64,000 nt of DNA from Heliocidaris tuberculata (taxonomy: Eukaryota; Echinodermata; Echinoidea; Camarodonta; Echinometridae), in assembly GCA_025618425.1 (NCBI GenBank), contig CM046850.1, forward strand, positions 7,404,249-7,468,248. Reading direction: 5' to 3'. The stretch's first letter is position 1; each line of letters begins with the position of its first letter. The notes beneath the pieces were generated by a model. The model worked only from the letters and a program-made list of their open reading frames with translations, had not been told where the DNA came from and did not search any database. Below are positions 15,001 to 28,115 of this stretch, one piece after another. The position numbers and the translations under genes were made by a program.

Positions 15001-18000
15001 CCAGTTCCTCCTCCTCCTCCTTTTTTTTCCTCCCCAATCTTATGATTGTATTATACTTCTGCAGTGTTTGTTGCCTTTTTTGGCAGAGTTTTTATTTATG
15101 TGCATATTGGTATTTTTTGTATTTTCTTTGCCTTATGATGGCGCTATGCTACTTTCTCTCATGCCACCTTGTTTTCCTTGAGGTCCGCATTTTTCATTTT
15201 TATACTAGAGTGAAACTAGCGAGATCTCTCTTTTTTAACGCATTGTCTTACGTACGAAGCTCTCGCCAGTTGAACTACTGCCAAACCTTGTGTTTTTACT
15301 TCAGAATAAACTGAGAATAGGAGAAAGCTACTCCACTTATTTTTGGGGTAATTGTTGTAAATAATTTCTTGAGCCAAGTCAGTTACTGGCATTTTTTTTA
15401 TAAGAGTGCTGTTTAGCCCGTCAAATTTTGACTTTAAACTGCATACTTCAATCACACCGTTCCTGTTAATACAGTTTTGACTACAGTCAGCTCGAACTGT
15501 TCTTCGGAAGCTGTCGGCCCTCATTCATACTTAGCGGGCTTTTATCTACATTTTTCTGCATGAACTACGTTCAAAATTCCGTACTGCCAGCCAACGTCTA
15601 CTTGGTCAATTTCTCTCTCGAGGCTCATCGACATTCCGTCCTCGTGTTCGTCTTACTAGCGTAGCAGCTCGTCCATCCTTACATTACAGAGTACTTCGTT
15701 TTCAGAATGGTGTGTTTATTTAGCTGCATACCACCAGCTTCACCATCGTTTACTTCCAGCGATTTCGGGAATTTCCAAGTGTTTTATTTAGACTCAGAGT
15801 CGCGACTCGGACACGTGAGTTTTCTCTTCTGCTCCTCGCCACAAATAAGTCAGTACATTTGGAATTCGTTGACACTTTTAGACGAATTCCATTCTTCGAA
15901 TATTCAAGTTCAACTTCATATTTCTGTGGTTATTGTTATTAATTAACGAAGTTTTTTGCATGCGTTTCTTCTTGCTGCAGTCTCCCAAAATACAAATAGA
16001 CCATTGTTATTGTTATTCAATAATTAGTTTATTGCATGTTATAAACATTATAAACAGACTACCATATAGCATTACCGTTGTTATAATTAATATTGAATCT
16101 TTAACCCGATTTTGCAGTGGTCTTCCACAAATAAGACAGACCACGCGTACAGTTACCTTTATTTGATACTAAATCTTTTTGCATCATTTTATAACGGTCT
16201 TCAGGGTTATTAGACCACAAATATAATTATACAGTAATTATACTGAATGTTCTGCGGCAGTCTTCCACATTCCACCAACAGCTCTTGTTGTTACATTCGT
16301 TTATTCAATTATAATTATATTTGTAATTATATTCCTTCTAATCATTTGAATTCTCTTTGTCTGATTTCGTGTGCAAATTTATTGGCAAGTGTTGAACGGG
16401 TTGATTGGTGATTGACTCCGTTGACTGATTGGTCCAGTGATTGTTGGGTTGATTGATCTTGAATTTTGGTTAACATGGTTAGATTGGTTTGGGTTGACAA
16501 ATACTCTAGTCTCTAGCCCTCCATACTTCGAACAGTCAATTAACTTTCCCTAGTACATCCCAACACTTCCACCCCCTCGTTCAGAAAGGTTTGCTAAAGT
16601 AATTCTTCTTCTTCCCCTTTCATTCTCCTGTTCCTAATCCTATTTTCTTTTCCAACCCAAACTTTTAGTTGTATCATACCATTTTTCCCCTCATAGTTCA
16701 GAGAGGAGGTTGCTAGTTAAAAGTAATTCTTCTTCTTCCCCTTTCTTCCTCCTGTTCCTAATCCTCCCACTTTCTTTTCTTCCCCAATCTTGTAGTTGTA
16801 TTAAAGATAAAGTAGAGTTCGGTCATGCAATCATATAATGAAAGAAACTGTCTCAAAGGAATTGGGAAAGGTTGACCATGTCTACATAAGAATTGTTTTA
16901 TACTGTGTTGTCTTGGAATCATCAAAATAGAGAAGAAATTGAACCAATCTTGCTGAAAAGTACATGTACTGCACACAGAAATGGGTATATGGGACTACAC
17001 ACACAAGGGGCATGAATGTTCGGCCTGAACATTTCAGCTGTTGCTAGTCATATTTCGAATGTAAGACCATTTGAAGAGCAATCATTTTCAGGGGATGTTT
17101 CTACTGTGATGTTCTTCCAAACTGACATAAAAAGAATGAGAAAGCTCACAAATTATTTGTCACCTTTCCCAGAACTCAAGATTCCCTTTAACCCTTTCGA
17201 GACAATTGACCACATTTTGTGGTTTGGCCCAATAACTTTTTATTTAGAGCCTTTAAAAATATACCAGATGCATGAGTAGAAAGAGCAAAAAATTCTGCAC
17301 ATACTGTGTCCATTTTTGTTGCATGACCATATTGCGTTTGATGCCAGGAATTTTAAAAAGGAGAATAAGATTGAACATCCTTAAATTGGCAACACATCGA
17401 GAGATTCAAAATCATTGTTGTTTGTCCAAATTGGCAACTTTTTCAACTTTTCGACAAAGTTCCTAACCATGTATATTATTTTCAAGACATTACATCTTAT
17501 TAGAACCACGTAGCACTAAAAGAAAAATATTATTGTTGCCAATTTGCAGAACAAAATGTGATCAATTGAGCTCTTAAATAATTCCTGTCTTGAAAGGGTT
17601 AATACCAGTATACCTTTTTCCCCTCCTAGTTCAACAAGTAGGTTGGGAAAATAACAGGTCAATGTTTCCATGCGGCCTTTACATCAAGGTCTCTCTTTCA
17701 GTCAAACAAAAACCCAGAGAGATAAAAATCATGGACAAAAATAACGAATTCGCCAGAGGGACTTCAGCGGAACCAAAGTTATGCTTGAACCTCTCTCTTT
17801 ACAATTCAATAATAGTCTGACAATAGACATTTTTTAACGGACAATTGGGGTATTCACTATACAGTTGGTTTTCAAAGTGGGTTCTGCAATCGATGACATA
17901 ATACAAAATAGGGGGAAAAAATCGCACAACTGAGTTATACAGATACAAAGCTGGAGCAATAATTTTGAGCTGTAATAAACAGATTTCAAGAGCAGAAATC

Positions 18001-21000
18001 CTTTATCCAGATGCATTATATATGAAGTAACAATGTAAAAATAAGGGAGGACACAAAATAAATATGTGTTAAAGAGCACAAGAATGAAAAATAACCCGGT
18101 ATGTCCAATTTGAGGCAATAGAACAGTATGCTTTTATTCCTCCATGCAGGCATCAATAGATATAGAAGAAAAAAATCATGAGAAAAAAAAAAGACTATAA
18201 ATTTCCCTCTTGATTTTTCAAACAAAGTGCTTGAATCGGTTACAAACTAAACATACAATTTTTGCGAACCGCACTGCTTTTTCTCATTACTGTCAACCTA
18301 CTTTTTGGCACATCCCCTTTTACAATTCTTCATGCTGGCAGGGTTTTATAGATATATTTTTTTTCAACTTCTAAATCTAATTTCTACTTCTAATACCCCT
18401 CAATGGTAATCCTCCGGCAGTTTAGCACAAAGCTGTCCGATAACCCCTTTTTGGTTCTTTTAACTGAACATGAGAATTAAAATATGCACAAGCTTACTGA
18501 ACCAGGATGAAGCATTTGTTGCCAAAAATGCAGAGCAAATAGCTCCCATACAATTCCTCAACTAAATCCACTACTCGAAGAACAAAGGAGAACAATGTAA
18601 AATCGTCAATGTGATGCTGTTGATCATTTCTAACCATCGAGGCCAACGAAAATAGTCACGTAGGCACGGCCAGTGTAAAGCGACCTTTTCTCATCCCGTT
18701 TTCCCACATACTGTTTGATACTTTCATCACGTTACCCAACATGTGATTACAAGCCACAAGCCTTTATCATTAACATAAATTTTTGTCCATGATTAGTAAG
18801 CCTTGGAATGAACACGTAGTTCTTAAAACCTAATGGAAATGAATACAAACATGCATGAATACATTTCATCGGATTAAAGGAGAATTACCCCTTTCATAGA
18901 AAGTTGGCATGAGAAGAAAGAGAAAGATGAGAGAAACAAATTAGCAAAACTTCAAGCCAAATCAGACAAAGCATCCAAAATATCTTGAAGTCAAGATCAC
19001 TAAAGGCCACCGCACACCTTACGATCGGTCTGCGATCCGATTTCAGCAGAAAATGTAATATTATTTTACAAATCATTTAAAAACGAAAAATATTTTTGAT
19101 TGAAGGTCTGAATAGTCATACAGATAGTAAAATCGATAATACAGCCTTTGCCGAGTTTTCTAGTCAGTGAAATGGCCAAATCGGCTCGGAGTTGTAGTGA
19201 CGTCACAAAAATCGTACGACCGCCTATGATTTGAAACTAATTTTGCCCTTATTCCCTGTAGAAAGCTGACAGCTCACCAAAACCCTATGTTTAGTATTCA
19301 TATTACTTTTCAGAACCTGAATAGGGTAGATTTCATTCATTAAAATGCCAATATTTAATGCCATAGCGATTTATTTCACAAATCGGATCGCAGACCAATC
19401 GTAGGGTGTGCGGTGGCCTTAAATCACTAGATCACAGGAAAGCACTCAAAGATGGAAAGTCAAGCAAGGAGAGCATCCCATTTCTTGAGCACAAGCCATG
19501 AGGAAGAGCACGGTATGCAGGGAGGTTATGCGACATTTACTCCCATGCCATTTGCTGCGGGCTTTATTTTGTCAAAAATACAGGGCTAGGGCTGGGGTTA
19601 CGAATTAGGTTTAGGTGAGGTTTAGTGTAAGGATTAGGTTTAGGTGAGGTTTAGTGTAAGGATTAGGTTTAGGTGAGGTTTAGTGTAAGAATTAGGGTTA
19701 GGCGAGGTTTAGTGTAAGGATTAGGTTTAGGTGAGGTTTAGTGTAAGAATTAGGGTTAGGTGAGGTTTAGTGTAAGGATTAGGGTTAGGTGAGGTTTAGT
19801 GTAAGGATTAGGTTTAGGTGAGGTTTAGTGTAAGAATTAGGGTTAGGTGAGGTTCAGTGTAAGGATTAGGTTTAGGTGAGGTTTAGTGTAAGAATTAGGG
19901 TTAGGTGAGGTTTAGTGTAAGGATTAGGGTTAGGTGAGGTTTAGTGTAAGGATTAGGTTTAGGTGAGGTTTAGTGTAAGGATTAGGGTTAGGTGAGGTTT
20001 AGTGTAAGGATTAGGGTTAGGTGAGGTTTAGTGTAAGGATTAGGTTTAGGTGAGGTTTAGTGTAAGGATTAGGGTTAGGTGAGGTTTAGTGTAAGGATTA
20101 GGGTTAGGTGAGGTTTAGTGTAAGGATTAGGTTTAGGTGAGGTTTAGTGTAAGGATTAGGGTTAGGTGAGGTTTAGTGTAAGGATTAGGGTTAGGTGAGG
20201 TTTAGTGTAAGGATTAGGTTTAGGTGAGGTTTAGTGTAAGGATTAGGGTTAGGTGAGGTTTAGCGTAAGGATTAGGTTTAGGTGAGGTTTAGTGTAAGGA
20301 TTAGGGTTAGGTGGTGTTTGGCCGGCCCAGGGCCGAAGACAGAATTTTGATTGGATTGGTGTAGGAAATTGACAAAGGATGCAAATTGTCACCAGAGCGT
20401 ATGTCACACAGCAGGGCAGGGCACATCACACTAGATCGACAGCCTGCGAGAACGACAAGCCCACAAGAATGACAAGTGAATGAGTAAATTACGCAATGCG
20501 TAATAAATGTCCCCGCCGGAAGTGCAGATCTGTGGAAATTAACTAGCCTGAACTTTAAAACTTCAGTGAAAAACTTTAGTGAATAAAATAATAATGTTAC
20601 TGCATGCAAAAGAAGAGAATACCAACAATGCATGTATACAACTGAAATAAAAAACATGAAAACATTATGAACCTTCAGCCATTTTGAATAAATTTGCATA
20701 AATTTGCATGAATAATGAATTTCAAAATTCTGTGTAGAAGTTTGGAAGCCCCCACCCTGCCCTATCAGATAAAACAATCGGAATCAAAATCCGATGTGAA
20801 ATAGAGGAGAAGTAGCATTTTTCGTCAATTTTGAATAAATTTGCATAAATTTGCATAATGAATTTCAAAATTCTGTGTAGAAGTTTGGAAGCCCCCACCC
20901 AGCCCTATCAGATAAAACAATCGGAATCAAAATCCGATGTGAAATAGAGAAGTAGCATTTTTCGTCACTTTTGAATAAATTTGCATGAATTTGCATAATT

Positions 21001-24000
21001 AATGAATTTCACGATTCTGTGTAGAAGTTTGGAAGCCCTCACCAAGCCCTATCAGATAAAAAAATCAGAATCAAAATCGGCCAAGAAATGACGGAGAAGT
21101 AGCATTTTCTAACATTTGAGCACACACGGACAAACGGACGCACGGACGGACGGACACACGGACGGACGGACGCACACACGGACGGACACACACACACACA
21201 CGCACACACGAACGGAGCCCGTTTCATAGTCCCCTCGCGAACTTCGTTCGGCGGGGACAATAAGCCAAAGGCACCTTCATGTCCATCTCAAGGATGCTCA
21301 GAAAAGTTGTTCACTGGGTCTGCGAAATCGGTCAGGCCAGCTGTAGGTCTCCAAGCAATCAGTCTCAGAACCTTCAGATAAATTCTCGGAAGGCCCAGAA
21401 GACCGACATTGTTCGTCTCATGGGCCGTCAGTCCTGTGGGTTGTCGGTCTAGAGGCCGAAAGCAGCTTGTGGGGGAGGGGGGACGGCTAAAAATTAGGTT
21501 TCCATTTATTGACAAGCCTATCCATGAAGATACAATGTTTGGCTGGCAAAAAGCGTGAGGGGAGTGAAAGTCAATCTATTAGACCACTTGACAAGACTGG
21601 TCAGAAAGAGACTCAGGTGGGCAGGGCATATGACAAAAAATGGCTTGCCAGGGATGGGGGTAACAAGGAGAACAAACAACTGTAACAACAAACTTCAAAA
21701 CCTAATTTGGTAAACAATGAATTACAAGCATATAGAATGCATACACACAGACAGACTTACAGACGTTCAAACTTGCCCACTACATACATGCACCTGACAC
21801 CGGTAATCTGACATTAATTTTACCCTGGCGCTCTTCGCACCAGGCCTCCTTTTGTCATAAAGGGGTTTTGGAAAAAACGTCCCGACAGAAGTGGTCTGGG
21901 GATAATTGTCCAAGGAGTATGCCTGATTTTCTCGTAAGCCATGGCCACTCCTCTGGAGGCAGTTTGTTCAGTTCTTGGTGGAAAATTGCTACATTTGATG
22001 ATAGCAGCCATGCCTTGTGGCATTCTGTCAACAAGGTGTTGCCTTTTTTTTTTTCCTCACAGCAGCTTATTCATGTTGCAAAAATGTTTTTTTGTTTCAT
22101 AAAATTAATTTTCTAATGCCTTTAATTTTTATGTCACTTGCACTGGTCTCAGTAGAATAATGAAAAGGCCATGGTGCTCAGACCAAGAGTAGTAACGCTT
22201 GAAATTCATTGTCTCAGAAATTTATAGTCTATTAACTGGTCCAAAAACTCTTTCTCATGGGAAAAAGGGATGTTGTAATTGTCTGGGGAAATTTGTCTGG
22301 GACAATTTGTCCTGGCTAAAGTCGTCCTAGTGGTAACTGTCCTGGGGTAAAAAGTCATAGGGGTAATTGTTCTAGTTAGTAGTAGTCCATTAATCATGCA
22401 TTAGCTGTCGATAACCATTTTCTTACTTCCACAGACAATGGCCTTAACTCTACTCATATACATGTACCCCAAAGTGGAGCCGGTCTAATAATTTTTTCCA
22501 GGGCTGTATATGAAGGTCTAGGTCACTGTCACAGTCGACAAAGACTGAGAAAGCCTCAGGAATGATATCCCACTTAGAGAACTCTGCTTTGTTCACTAAC
22601 AAAGAAGAGTAAGGGAATGATTGCACAATATGATTGCATTATGAATATTATTCAATGAGGAAAAAAAAAGCACACTGTACGTATAGAGTAGCTTCAAATA
22701 AGAACCCAAATAGTTTCCTATTGTCTACAAACAATGGCAATATCTGGTCTGATAGTTTTCACAGTTTATCAAAAGACAAAACAGGCACAAGTTAAATCAT
22801 TTGTACCCAGGGTTTTGTACATCAACTCTGACCTGCTTTATTGCTTTATTAACAAAATAAAAGAGGCAGGATTGTGGCATAAAGGGTCCTCCACTGCATT
22901 AGGGAGTCATTTTCAAGCAAAACATTTGCACAGATTAGCAACTTACTGAAAAAAATTACACGCATCGTATAAAGTTATATTGAAGAACGTTAACATATGT
23001 ATGAAGTACAAACGAAATCTGAAATACATGTACCGTGTCAATTCTACAATCAATCGTTATTATTTAAAAGCACTAGCTACATGAGCTGTAAAAGTCTTGA
23101 AATAGTACGTCCATGCAGGCATGCACCCCTGCGATCAAAATGGAATATTCTTGATTCCTATCTCACTTTTTACAAGGTTATAGTGCACTGAAATTTACAA
23201 GCAAAAAAATGAATACATGTATGAACTATATTCTGCTTATTGTTTTTTTTTAATTGACTGAGCTGTCCACGCACTAACTACATGTACAACGCGTCAGCAA
23301 CCACATACATGTACGTCAAAAAGGGCAAGAGTTTGCATGGAAAAGCGATTGCAACCAATTTCGTCTCTCTCTTCAATGACCAACAATTAAAGTACTTGTA
23401 CGCACTATTGCGCGGGCTGCTGGGTGAAAGAGAAGGTTGAGTTCTAGTAAAGGTGTAAAATAATTTGTGAGCTTTCTCATTCTTTTATGTCACTTTGGAA
23501 GACTATCAGAGAAGAAATGTCCCCTGCGAAGGACTGCTCAGCTCTTCAAATGCCATCATATTGAATGTATATGACAAGGAATACATGTAGCTTTTGGACC
23601 AAACTGTCAAACCACATGTGGGTAGTCCCATATACACATTTTTGTGTCCATGTGACTTTCTGGAAAATTGAGTCAATCTCTTTTTAGATTCCAAAGCCTC
23701 ACAGTATGCACACATTCTTATGTATTACATAATCAACCTTTCCCAATTGCTTCCAGACAGTTTCTTTTACAGTGTAATCGCAACTTTATCTTTAAGAACT
23801 TACAAAATGCATATTCAGGTTGGCATGAGTCCAGTCCAGAGTTTGGCAATAGACCAGACAAATTACGCATTTTACTATTTGACAATGTTTGTCAAACCCA
23901 GCCATGGTCCTGGGGTGGGAATCTTTGATGAACACTTCAGCTTTTTCTTGTCATATTTCTGAAAACTAGGGCATCTATAAAGGAGTAATCCTTTTCAGGG

Positions 24001-27000
24001 GACATTTCTACTACATGACGTTCTTCCAGACTGAGATAAAAGGGATGAAAAAGCTCACATATTACAATTATTTTTCACCTTTCCCAGAACTCAACCTTCT
24101 CTCTTATAGTGTTTTTTTCAATGAAGTAAACTAATGGTTCATGACAAAGTTGTCTGTACATGTAGTTGCACTTTTGTATTAGAAACCTAATTGCCCTATC
24201 GATGCTCACGTGCAGTACTGACATGTGTGCACTTCCCAGTCATGCATGGCACATGTTGCATTACATGTACATGATAGAATGTAAATGTAGTTTGATTATT
24301 CTCCAACAACTAAACAAGGAGCTATTACAGCCATGTACTGTGCCTCAAATATGAATATGGGCAAATGCAATATATATTTCTATCATGTTTGTTTTGAGGC
24401 CAAATTTATGCCTCGATTGATGGGTCACTGTAAAGTCAAAGTCTAAATGTACCATACGCTATCTCCCGAAGATCAATACGTGCGATAGACATATTGGCGG
24501 GAAACGCAACTTTGGCCCAAAGCCAAAACTATGGTGCAATCTAAAAGATTTTCTAAAGATCAGTTATACATCGTACGCACAGGGCAGACATTCAGTTTCG
24601 TCAAACGCCCATTGCGCGCGTACGACGGTACGTTCCCTATAGTTCAAACATAGGAATTAAGAAATATTACCATTAATATAAATCCACACTCTACTTGATT
24701 TAAATAAATAATCAGTTCAATTCTCCGAAGAAATTTCTCTAGTTGACTTTTACCTAGGGATGTATTTCAAATCAATTTTGTCTGTGGTTGAATTTTACCT
24801 AGGGATATATTTGAAAGAATGAAAGGCATTTCCGATCATTGGCTATAATTCGTTTGTTCACAACACAATATAATTCTGTAGAACATTCACTGTACATGTA
24901 TATATCTTTGTACTTCTGTTTTATAATTGTCCACAAATTTTAGTTTTAGAATTATCCTACCATATGGTCATTTTTTTTCAACAAATAACAATGTCTTTCA
25001 CTCCTAAAAGCTATTCAAAACATGACATACCCTGCGCGCACTCGAAATAGGAATTTTCTTGATTTTATACAACGTAAATACACGTGGCGAACTTTCACGT
25101 GACAAATGGATCATGAAAATTCAAGTCGTACATGTGACAATCTAAAAGGCGAAAGCATGCCCAACATATGAACTCAGCTCTCAGCATTGTCATGGAAGTT
25201 TTAAATTTGGCAGTCTGCCAAATTAAAAGAGAAATACACTTACAATGATACATTTCACTTATAAAGCCCTTTATCATGAGATACAAATTACTCAATTTAT
25301 CATGTCCAGTACACATATATAATAGATTAAATGCAAACCATGCAAAACAAGTTGCAAACAACAAATCTGATGCCTACCAAATTTTTGTAATTCACGGTCA
25401 AAAATTACTCATAACATATCAATTTTGAATGGAACCTATGAATTAATAAAACACTTTCCACCTTTAAATGGAAAACCAGGGCAAGATTTAGTCATCACTG
25501 GGGGAAAGGAGGCCAAAGCTTGTATAGCCTAACAATTCAAAAACAAAATTGTGTTCCCTCAACCATAAAAAGGGGGTAAAAAGTACAGAATTTCATAGAA
25601 GTACTGGAGTTCATTGTTAATCAAGCATGTCATTCACAAATCAAATGACATCATTAACCCTTATTGCACCAGACAGCTTGCAAGAAGGCATTTCAAATGT
25701 TTCGAGATTTTCCATCAAATTCTTTGTTTCAGCAAAAAAATATTTTGTATACTGAACAAAAACAGAGTACTGTTATACCGTTAAACTAGACTAAATACTA
25801 TCTCAAACTTCCAAGTGTATGTATCCGTTCAAATTGTTGTTGTTTATTGTTTTTAAGGAAAGATTAAATACTTCTTGCGTGTACATAAGCTAAACATGCT
25901 TAATGTTGAAATGCTGGACAGGGGGTAGATCATACAGCATAAGAAGGGTTAAATATTCATAGATGCTACAAAAAATGAGAATCTGGATATCTAGGCTGGA
26001 ACTTGCAGCAGCTGCACCACAACACCTGATGATATCAAAAGATCTCTTATTTATTCTCTATTTCAAATCACCAATGTTTTTTTTATTCCCATATAAACAA
26101 GATTGATTACTCCCGTTTGATCTTTTCATACCAGTTTTTTGACACTGTTTAAGCTCCATACACCATGACTATGATTGCATCAGGTATTATGTCACATGAA
26201 GTTGAACAACGGGCTTGGATTTTGGAAGAGATGAAAGGAGAGAAAGAAACTGGCAGAGTGGTCACAAGTTCAATACAGCTTGAGCTATTGTGCACTGGCC
26301 GTAAAACCCACGTGCCCTTGGGCCATTCCTGCCGCACAAAAAGTTGGCTCAATATACACAAAAATATCATAACAGCCCATCAACAATGGTTATTATGTCA
26401 TCGAAAAAATCTGCACAGGGCAGACATTGGAGAAAGTTCGCAGAACTTTATTCAATGTCACGTACAGTATGTATGCACACACTACGAGGATAGAAAATCG
26501 ATATTACATTTTTTAGTGGTCATTTTTCCATAATAGCAGAGCATAATTGCAAGACGCTTATCGGTCACAGCGATCCAGTGTAATTACTGAGCGAGTGTTC
26601 ATTGAGTTGACCCCCTTTTACCTCGCAAGTTCTTGCACTTTCCCATGATTTACGTAAAGTTGTTAACAAATCCAAACTGAAAAATAATGTATTAAACACC
26701 ACCTTTTTGAAACGTTCAGTTCAAATAATGAATAAATATCAATGTATCATTCACAACAATAATGCACGATCAAAGTTTGACCAACAGAAAACATAAAGTT
26801 TTAGCAATATTTCTTCAGTTCCAAAGCGGTCCATGGGCCATGCACATGCGCAATCCATGAATATCATATGGGCAGATCATGACTTTGGCATCACTGCGCA
26901 TATTTTGCTGCTCCAAATTGCTGCAAGATATTGTGTGAAAATGATGTAAAATCTCTGCAAAGTCACATCAGCGAAAACTTCTCTAAGTACATGTATGGTA

Positions 27001-28082
27001 TATACACCCCCCCCCCCCCCCCCCCGAATAAGGAAATGCAGTTTCATGAATATTAATATGTATGTAGGGGTAGACATGTATGTATGTCAGAAAAAAAAGA
27101 GACACATACTTTTCAGACGATTTCATTACAAAATGTTGCTATGACACGACAAAACGGACATCATATTTCATTATTATTTCAGACAAGCATTAAGAACTAG
27201 AAATTAGTTCATGTGGGGAGCTTTAGCTCATAATTTGACGAAACAGAGGTGCAAATTTAGGTTCACTGTTTTGCCATTGTGATGACTGTGCTCACGCACA
27301 CTGCTAGAAGTCCGTCAGTATTTCAAAACAAACTGGCCGGTAATCCGATAATCGGTGTTCCGCACTAGCACTAATGTCTTTTGGCAAGGTATGAATCTCT
27401 GTTTGCCACTCTTGACCCAGGTGTATCAAGCAAATATCTGATACATGTAGCAGTCATTCCTGAAAGTGCCTTACTCAAGGACATATTACAGTGCCATGTC
27501 GGGGATCAAACCCATGACCATTGGATCTCCAGTCATGTGTTACTTATTTAAACCACGCGACTACGGCAACTCTACAACTATAATGGAAATAACTTAACAC
27601 TAGTAAACATTACTTTTAAGACTCAGAAAATGATGAACATACATGAATAATAAAGATAAGGAGATATAGAGATCATAAATTACAAACGTACAGAAAAAAT
27701 TATCTGTGAAAGCTCAATTCCAAGGTCTGTCCCATACGTTACAAAGCATTATCAAATTACATGTACATGCATATCATGGAATCATATCATGTGTGAGGTC
27801 CCGTAAGGTGCAGATGATCATCAGTAAATCAGTAGATCTAGACTCTAGTTAAAGATGATGAATAAAGACTTAAATACTGCCTATATTCAAGTCTCTAGGT
27901 AAACCATGATGCCATGGGGGGGGGGGGGGGTGACGTGTGGACTTTTTCCTTTCAGGGTTGTGCACCTCAAGAAAGTAGTCATAGCCACATCACCTTGGGT
28001 GCCTTAGTTTCCACCCTGAACTTCTCACAGCATGGCAGTACATACATGTACATGTATTTGTATTACTATGCAAGACCTGTTA

Positions 28083-28115
<33 letters not shown>

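Noticed and set aside
19617..20312. A chromosome end
   Set aside because: The 29-bp unit is telomere-like but not pure TTAGGG and is flanked by ordinary sequence on both sides.
26165..26533. 122-residue frame
   Set aside because: No recognisable motif, AT-rich surroundings, and stop-free length not unusual by chance; kept out of the feature list.
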